Positions 6,835 to 10,849 of a stretch of DNA of 10,849 bases are shown piece by piece. This DNA comes from Acidobacteriaceae bacterium. GTDB lineage: Bacteria; Acidobacteriota; Terriglobia; Terriglobales; Acidobacteriaceae. A program made the position numbers and the translations under genes. Numbering within the stretch: position 1 is the first letter of the stretch; each line of letters starts with the position of its first letter. The notes below the pieces were generated by a model. That model made no database searches, was not told where the DNA came from, and saw nothing but the letters and a program-made list of their open reading frames with translations. The DNA is taken from contig PMXH01000284.1 of assembly GCA_003165855.1 (NCBI GenBank), forward strand, positions 560-11,408, in the 5' to 3' direction.

Positions 6835-8553
6835 TTATTGACACCGGCGGGAATCCTCTTGTGAGGCATTCATCGAAGCGAGTTTCGGCCCCAGGTGAAT
6901 TAGGTCAAAGCGCTCGGGCGGAACTGGCCCGATCACAAAGGGCAAAGGGCCCGCGTCGGCGGAGTAGAAACCCGCTCCTAGCTTGCTTTGGGTCGTTGTG
7001 ATACCGAGATTCATGGGTATTTGAATCAGCTCGCACGAAGCCACGAACACCGGCCGTACTTCGAAGAGGCTGCCGTTCTCAACCATGGCAAGATAATCTC
7101 CCGGGCGGTGCGGGGGGTCGTCAATTACTACGGCACGCGCCCCAAAGGACTCCATGTAATATTGGAATCCCCAGTGCCCCAAGAACCAGACCGTACCTGG
7201 TTGGTTCCGGGTCCTCTGCTCGATGAGTGTCGCCGCCGTTCGTCCAGAGTTCGCCAGTTCTGTGTCCGCCCATGTTAGCCAGAGCGATACCGCACCCGCC
7301 GCCGCTAACAAGATGGCCAGCATGGCGGGGCGCCACCGCGTGGACGCTAGCCGCAGTGTATCCACGCGCCGCGCGAGAAGAATGCCGGCGGCCGGCATCA
7401 ACGGGAGCACGGAACGGGCGTTGATGGTCCAGTTCACGAAGCCGGTGAAAGCGAATGTCCCGAAAACCCAGAGCATCAGCAACAGAGAGTCGGCATCTCT
7501 GCGTTTCCATGCGTCTGTGGCCGCCAGCGCCATCACGCCGAATCCAGCAGCAATGAAGAGCGCCAACTGAATGCCGACCAGGAACCAGTGCCGATAAAAG
7601 TCGAACGGCCACAAGGTTTCGCCGAGACCTATTCGACCGGTGCCGATCAGAAACCCCGCAACTCCGCTTGCTATACAGACGACGAGAATCTTCTTGCGCG
7701 CCCAGATGACGGGAGCAAGCGTCAGCGCAGGAAGAGTACAACCGCCGACAAAGCTGAGATCGACCAGCGTCTTGGCCAGGATTGAAGACTGCCTCGCTTG
7801 CCGCATCCCGGTGGAGTGATGGGCTGCGTTCGTAATCATGCGCAGCCCGTAGACGGCCTTCGTCCAATGTTGATATCCGGTCAGAATCAGGATGGGCAGC
7901 AGCAGGTACCAGGCCCAGCTTCCGAGACGCCGCTGGCGCGCCATCGAATACGCTGCGAGCAGCAGAATCAGGGCGACGCCAAAGTACTTCGTCAAAGCGC
8001 ACGCAGCGACCAGGAGGGCAGATGCGACCAAATAGGCCGGCTTCTGCGGCTCAAGTCCTTCTATCCAGAAAATGATGGCCCACAGCCAAAGTGCCAGCAT
8101 CATCGTGTCGCACATCACACTATTCGCAGATACAAGAAACGCTGGTGTGAGAAGTGTGACCGCGGCAGCCAGCAGCGGCGAATTTGTAAGCCGTTGTGCC
8201 AGGCGATACGTGCCAAACACTACGGCCAGTGCCGGCAGAAAGAAGGCGAGGTGCAATGCCCGTTCAGACCACCCCATGATGCTTGCGGCCGCTGCAATGT
8301 AATAACCCGCAAGAGGAGGATTCTTGGTTTCGTGCGCCATCGGCACCGCGTCCAGGAACCAATTAACTTTGAATCCGAAGGGATCAAGCGGGTGCTGGGT
8401 GATTTGCCGCGCGACATAAAGGAAGAGAGTGTCGTCAACATTGAAGGCTTTTCCAGAAAATGGGAGCAAGCACGCGAACAAGGCCACCGCCAGAAATATG
8501 TAGGAACGCATGAGCGAACGTCTATTTTGGAATCTCTCAGTGGCCGGTGCCAT
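6835..8553 (-). CDS. GT39/PMT-like integral membrane glycosyltransferase
   Basis: The product resembles the dolichyl/polyprenyl-phosphate-mannose protein mannosyltransferase (PMT_2) superfamily, GT-C fold enzymes that transfer a sugar from a polyprenyl-phosphate donor on the outer face of the membrane. From the ATG at 8553 it has 572 residues. Transmembrane helix 1 covers about 16-35, followed by the acidic loop motif FNVDDTLFLY (D40-D41, the likely catalytic site) and KNPPLAGYY (78-86). About ten more hydrophobic segments run to about residue 426, and a soluble tail of about 145 residues follows. The start is uncertain: the frame is open to a GTG at 8724 and has a TTG at 8598, but 8553 or the ATG at 8511 (MRSYIFLAVALF) best places the first helix; none has a good Shine-Dalgarno. 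Acceptor and sugar are unknown. It precedes murJ and is divergent from the CDP-alcohol transferase. Confidence 0.8.
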   Translation of the reverse strand: MAPATERFQNRRSLMRSYIFLAVALFACLLPFSGKAFNVDDTLFLYVARQITQHPLDPFGFKVNWFLDAVPMAHETKNPPLAGYYIAAAASIMGWSERALHLAFFLPALAVVFGTYRLAQRLTNSPLLAAAVTLLTPAFLVSANSVMCDTMMLALWLWAIIFWIEGLEPQKPAYLVASALLVAACALTKYFGVALILLLAAYSMARQRRLGSWAWYLLLPILILTGYQHWTKAVYGLRMITNAAHHSTGMRQARQSSILAKTLVDLSFVGGCTLPALTLAPVIWARKKILVVCIASGVAGFLIGTGRIGLGETLWPFDFYRHWFLVGIQLALFIAAGFGVMALAATDAWKRRDADSLLLMLWVFGTFAFTGFVNWTINARSVLPLMPAAGILLARRVDTLRLASTRWRPAMLAILLAAAGAVSLWLTWADTELANSGRTAATLIEQRTRNQPGTVWFLGHWGFQYYMESFGARAVVIDDPPHRPGDYLAMVENGSLFEVRPVFVASCELIQIPMNLGITTTQSKLGAGFYSADAGPLPFVIGPVPPERFDLIHLGPKLASMNASQEDSRRCQ

Positions 8554-8578
8554 CGAGGGAAGTGTAGCAAAGAGGTCC

Positions 8579-8610
8579 GGAAAGCCTGTCAGTAGCAAAC
8601 CAGGCCTTCC
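8579..8610 (-). promoter_or_regulatory. Hairpin in the putative leader of the membrane glycosyltransferase
   Basis: GGAAAGCCTG (8579-8588) and CAGGCCTTCC (8601-8610) form a ten-pair stem with a 12-base loop. On the plus strand one pair is A-C, but in minus-strand RNA it becomes a G-U wobble, so the structure is complete only in the glycosyltransferase transcript. It ends 25 bases before the ATG at 8553. If a more distal start is used it would instead overlap or lie within the coding region. It has no following T-run. Confidence 0.45.
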
Positions 8611-8768
8611 CTCCAAGATGACCTCTGGTTGTAATCCACTAATCCAGCAATCACTTACGCGTTGATGTGCGTTTGAGGAGCGCTTGTGCTGTGGAGCATT
8701 GCCTCCGAACGGCTTTACCCGCACAGTGGCTATCGATCACAGTATGCAGACGATAAAGCGAATCCGCG

Positions 8769-8774
8769 AGGAGG
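8769..8774 (+). promoter_or_regulatory. Shine-Dalgarno AGGAGG fixing the CDP-alcohol transferase start
   Basis: A perfect AGGAGG is followed by CGAAT and then ATG at 8780. This is the strongest ribosome site in the window and supports 8780 over the longer open frame starting at a TTG at 8684. Confidence 0.85.
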
Positions 8775-8779
8775 CGAAT

Positions 8780-9517
8780 ATGGCGAGTGGAATGACGGAG
8801 CTTTGCGAACAAGTGAACCCGTGTGTGCTACTGGAAATGAGAAGAGCGCGGCCGTTCCCGGAGATGCGGAGGGTACAGGAAAGCTGGGTGGCCGGGGCCG
8901 AGAAGCGGGCTCTGCTGTGGCTGGCCGCGCGCACGCCGCAATGGATTGGTCCTGACCATCTCACGTTCTTGGGGCTGGCGGCGCAGGTCGGGGCAGGCGC
9001 GTGCTACGCGCTGGCTCCGTGGAACAGGTACGCGCTCCTCGGAGTGATTATTTGCCTGGCGCTGAACTGGCTGGGAGACTCACTCGACGGCACGCTGGCG
9101 CGGGTGCGGCAACAACTGCGTCCACGCTACGGCTTCTACGTGGACCACATGGTCGATAGCTTCGGCGGCCTGGCGCTGATGGGCGGCCTGGCTTTGTCGG
9201 GATACATGCACCCAAGGATCGCAATTGGCCTGCTCGTTGCGTTCCTCATGCTCTCGATTCAGTCCTATCTGGCGACGCACGCACTGGGAGAGTTTCGGCT
9301 TTCGTTCTGGCGTTTCGGGCCGACGGAGCTGCGCATTCTGCTGGCAGTGGGCAATCTGGCATTGCTGTGGAAGCCGCGAGTGCATTTCCTCGGCGGATTC
9401 TACAAGTTATTTGATGTGGGCGGAGCGATTGGTCTTGCTGGAATGGCGCTGATGTTGGTCTTCTTCACTGGACAAAACACTGTAAGGCTTTATCGCGAAG
9501 AGGGAATCAACCGATGA
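8780..9517 (+). CDS. CDP-alcohol phosphatidyltransferase family protein
   Basis: Enzymes of this family move a phosphatidyl-type group from a CDP-linked lipid to an alcohol (glycerol phosphate, inositol phosphate, serine and others) in the membrane, making phospholipid head groups. The 245-residue product has the signature with all residues present: D100, D103, G104, A107, R108, G118, D122 and D126 in GDSLDGTLAR followed by YGFYVDHMVD. The last aspartate is the usual catalytic base. About six membrane helices are seen (near 59-78, 84-100, 129-143, 146-168, 181-198, 212-231), normal for the family. A hydrophilic N-terminus of about 55 residues precedes them (RRVQESWVAGAEKRALLWLA). The start is set by the strong Shine-Dalgarno. 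It overlaps the GtrA-like gene downstream by four bases (ATGA). The alcohol acceptor cannot be told from the sequence. Confidence 0.88.
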   Translation: MASGMTELCEQVNPCVLLEMRRARPFPEMRRVQESWVAGAEKRALLWLAARTPQWIGPDHLTFLGLAAQVGAGACYALAPWNRYALLGVIICLALNWLGDSLDGTLARVRQQLRPRYGFYVDHMVDSFGGLALMGGLALSGYMHPRIAIGLLVAFLMLSIQSYLATHALGEFRLSFWRFGPTELRILLAVGNLALLWKPRVHFLGGFYKLFDVGGAIGLAGMALMLVFFTGQNTVRLYREEGINR

Positions 9518-9966
9518 GAGCCGGGGCAAGTGGAGAGTCGCGCGGAGTTGCAAACAAAGCTGTGTTGCGTTGGTTGAAGTTCAATGCCGTGGGAGGGATC
9601 GGGATCGGAGTGCAGCTGATCGTGTTGCTCGGGCTGAGGAGCGGACTTCATCTCAGCTATCTGCTGGCGACCGCGCTGGCGGTGGAAGCAGCGGTCGTAC
9701 ACAACTTCTTCTGGCACGAGCGCTACACGTGGGCGGACCGGGTGCAGCCGGCATGGCGAAAGTCGCTGCCGCGGTTGCTGCGTTTCAATCTTACGGCGGG
9801 CGGAGTTTCTATCGCCGGCAATCTAGCGCTGATGAAACTCCTGGTCGGCATGGGTTGCGTAAATTACCTCGTCGCGAATGGCATCGCCATCACGCTGTGC
9901 TCGCTGGCGAATTTTCTGGTGAGTAACGAATACGTGTTCGGCGACGAGGCCTCAGCGACGCAATGA
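9514..9966 (+). CDS. GtrA-family membrane protein
   Basis: GtrA-like proteins are small four-helix membrane proteins thought to move polyprenyl-phosphate-linked sugars across the membrane for surface polysaccharides, or to assist glycosyltransferases. The 150-residue product has helices near 21-41, 48-66, 92-111 and 117-138. It carries the two typical repeats: VHNFFWHERYTW (62-73) after helix 2 and NFLVSNEYVF (133-142) after helix 4. The charged stretch between helices 2 and 3 (WADRVQPAWRKSLPRLLRF) is normal. Its ATG lies inside the stop of the CDP-alcohol transferase (ATGA at 9514-9517), with GAGGGA upstream, so translation is probably coupled. No polyprenyl-sugar synthase (GT2) is adjacent here, although GtrA genes often have one nearby. 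The family call is firm; the carried substrate is unknown. Confidence 0.87.
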   Translation: MRAGASGESRGVANKAVLRWLKFNAVGGIGIGVQLIVLLGLRSGLHLSYLLATALAVEAAVVHNFFWHERYTWADRVQPAWRKSLPRLLRFNLTAGGVSIAGNLALMKLLVGMGCVNYLVANGIAITLCSLANFLVSNEYVFGDEASATQ

Positions 9967-9985
9967 CTCGGTATTTCTAAGCGCG

Positions 9986-10849
9986 CTATTTGTCGTTTTC
10001 TATTTCGTAGGCGCCGGGAAGTGTGATATCGGCGTTCAAAGGCAGATCTTCCGAGGAGCGGCCGACCTCCACGGAATATTTGCCCGCGTCCGCGTGCCAG
10101 TGTTTCGCGGCAACATCGTAGAAAGCGAAAGCGCGCGGGTTGAGCGCTACGGACACGTGCTTGGTTTCGCCCGCAGCAAGTTCGACGCGAGCAAAGCCTT
10201 TGAGTTCTTTGGGCGGGCGCGGCACCGACGGCCTCGCCTCGGCGACATAGACCTGCGCCACGTCTGCCCCTGCACGGGTGCTGGTGTTGGTGACGTCGAA
10301 GGAAACCTGGTAGTTCCCTGCGCCGGACGACGCGCCGTCCGCCTTCACTTCCAGATGGCTGTACTTGAAGGTCGTATAAGACAAACCATAGCCGAACGGA
10401 AACAGTGGCTTAACTTGACTGTGTTCGTAGCCGCGGTAGCCCACGAATACGCCTTCCTTGTAAACCACGCGGTCGGTACCCGCCTCGGCGTAGTAGCTGT
10501 CGTGAACCGGATTGTCGGCCCATCGCTTTTCAAGCGTGATGGGCAGATGGCCCGAAGGATTGACTGCGCCGAAGAGGATCTCCGCGAGCGCCGTGCCACC
10601 ACGCTCTCCTGGATACCAGAGTTCGAGGTAGGCAGGAACATGATCGAGCCAGCCTTCTGGGTCGACATTGCCTCCGGAGGTGACCGTGATGATCGTGTTC
10701 TTGTTGATCGCGGCAAGTTCACGAATGAGTTCGTCCTGGCCAAACGGGAGACTGAAGGTGCGGTCCGCTCCCTCCGATTCGCTGTTCGCGTCAAACCCGG
10801 CGGCAACGATCACGACGTCCGCTTTGGCGGCAACGGTTTTCGCGGCGGC
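9986..10849 (-). CDS. Glycoside hydrolase family 3 (beta-glucosidase-like), C-terminal part
   Basis: These 287 residues are the C-terminal part of a GH3 enzyme, probably a beta-glucosidase or beta-xylosidase that frees sugars from oligosaccharides. The frame is open through base 10849, so the N-terminal barrel with the nucleophile aspartate lies outside the window. Residues 8-130 fit the GH3 C-terminal alpha/beta domain: ADVVIVAAGFDAN, SESEGADRTFSLPFGQDELI (the SEGADR region supplies the general acid/base in many members), LELWYPGERGGTALAEILFG and NPSGHLPITL. Then GYRGYEHSQVKPLFPFGYGLSYT leads into a fibronectin III-like domain (VAQVYVAEARPSVPRPPKEL, with KGFARVELAAGETKHVSV). The stop at 9986-9988 is 19 bases from the convergent GtrA-like stop. 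Exact substrate and export signal cannot be judged. Confidence 0.92.
   Translation of the reverse strand, partial: AAAKTVAAKADVVIVAAGFDANSESEGADRTFSLPFGQDELIRELAAINKNTIITVTSGGNVDPEGWLDHVPAYLELWYPGERGGTALAEILFGAVNPSGHLPITLEKRWADNPVHDSYYAEAGTDRVVYKEGVFVGYRGYEHSQVKPLFPFGYGLSYTTFKYSHLEVKADGASSGAGNYQVSFDVTNTSTRAGADVAQVYVAEARPSVPRPPKELKGFARVELAAGETKHVSVALNPRAFAFYDVAAKHWHADAGKYSVEVGRSSEDLPLNADITLPGAYEIENDK

Noticed and set aside
5807..6841. Two long plus-strand open frames (157 and 178 codons) opposite murJ
   Set aside because: They are low-complexity, hydrophilic mirror frames of a membrane protein gene with clear family motifs.
7798..8595. A 265-codon plus-strand open frame opposite the membrane glycosyltransferase
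   Set aside because: Very Arg/Gln/Cys-rich with no recognisable domain; the opposite frame has helices and the DD motif. The 293-codon minus frame at 7121-8002 is rejected for the same reason.

Overview
The window reads as chromosomal DNA from a GC-rich bacterium, most likely an Acidobacteriota member (Terriglobia-like). This rests on recalled family resemblance, not a search. The main clue is the kinase at 2638-5031, a Ser/Thr kinase fused through one membrane segment to a TolB/FlgO-like domain and TPRs, a form strongly expanded in that phylum. The MurJ and multi-membrane glycosyltransferase sequences also look acidobacterial. No phage, transposon, CRISPR, tRNA or rRNA is visible. Genes are tightly packed and codon use looks even.

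Left part, minus strand (1-1551): the N-terminal third or less of ribonuclease R (rnr, cut by the window edge) lies downstream of two small DinB-fold genes 12 bases apart. Between rnr and the DinB genes sits a striking 31-base imperfect inverted repeat built of heptads, ending 7 bases before the rnr start codon. A 317-base non-coding divergent region follows (1552-1868).

Centre, plus strand (1869-5031): a bactofilin gene ends in a well-formed intrinsic terminator. The large receptor-like kinase comes next, with its own good sigma70-type promoter, a short hairpin leader and no visible Shine-Dalgarno.

Right part: murJ and an upstream GT39/PMT-like membrane glycosyltransferase are read on the minus strand (5054 to about 8553), convergent with the kinase. 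Divergent from them are a CDP-alcohol phosphatidyltransferase and a GtrA-family membrane protein, coupled by an ATGA overlap (8780-9966). The window ends in the C-terminal part of a glycoside hydrolase family 3 enzyme, minus strand, cut by the right edge.

Taken together, the centre and right concern the cell envelope: a cytoskeletal scaffold (bactofilin), a membrane-spanning signalling kinase, a lipid II-type flippase, a lipid-linked-sugar glycosyltransferase, a phospholipid head-group enzyme and a GtrA-type polyprenyl-sugar translocator. That they form one pathway is inference from adjacency. I found no clear new defence or mobile system. The most unusual signals are the heptad inverted repeat before rnr and the apparent loss of a conserved arginine pair in MurJ.
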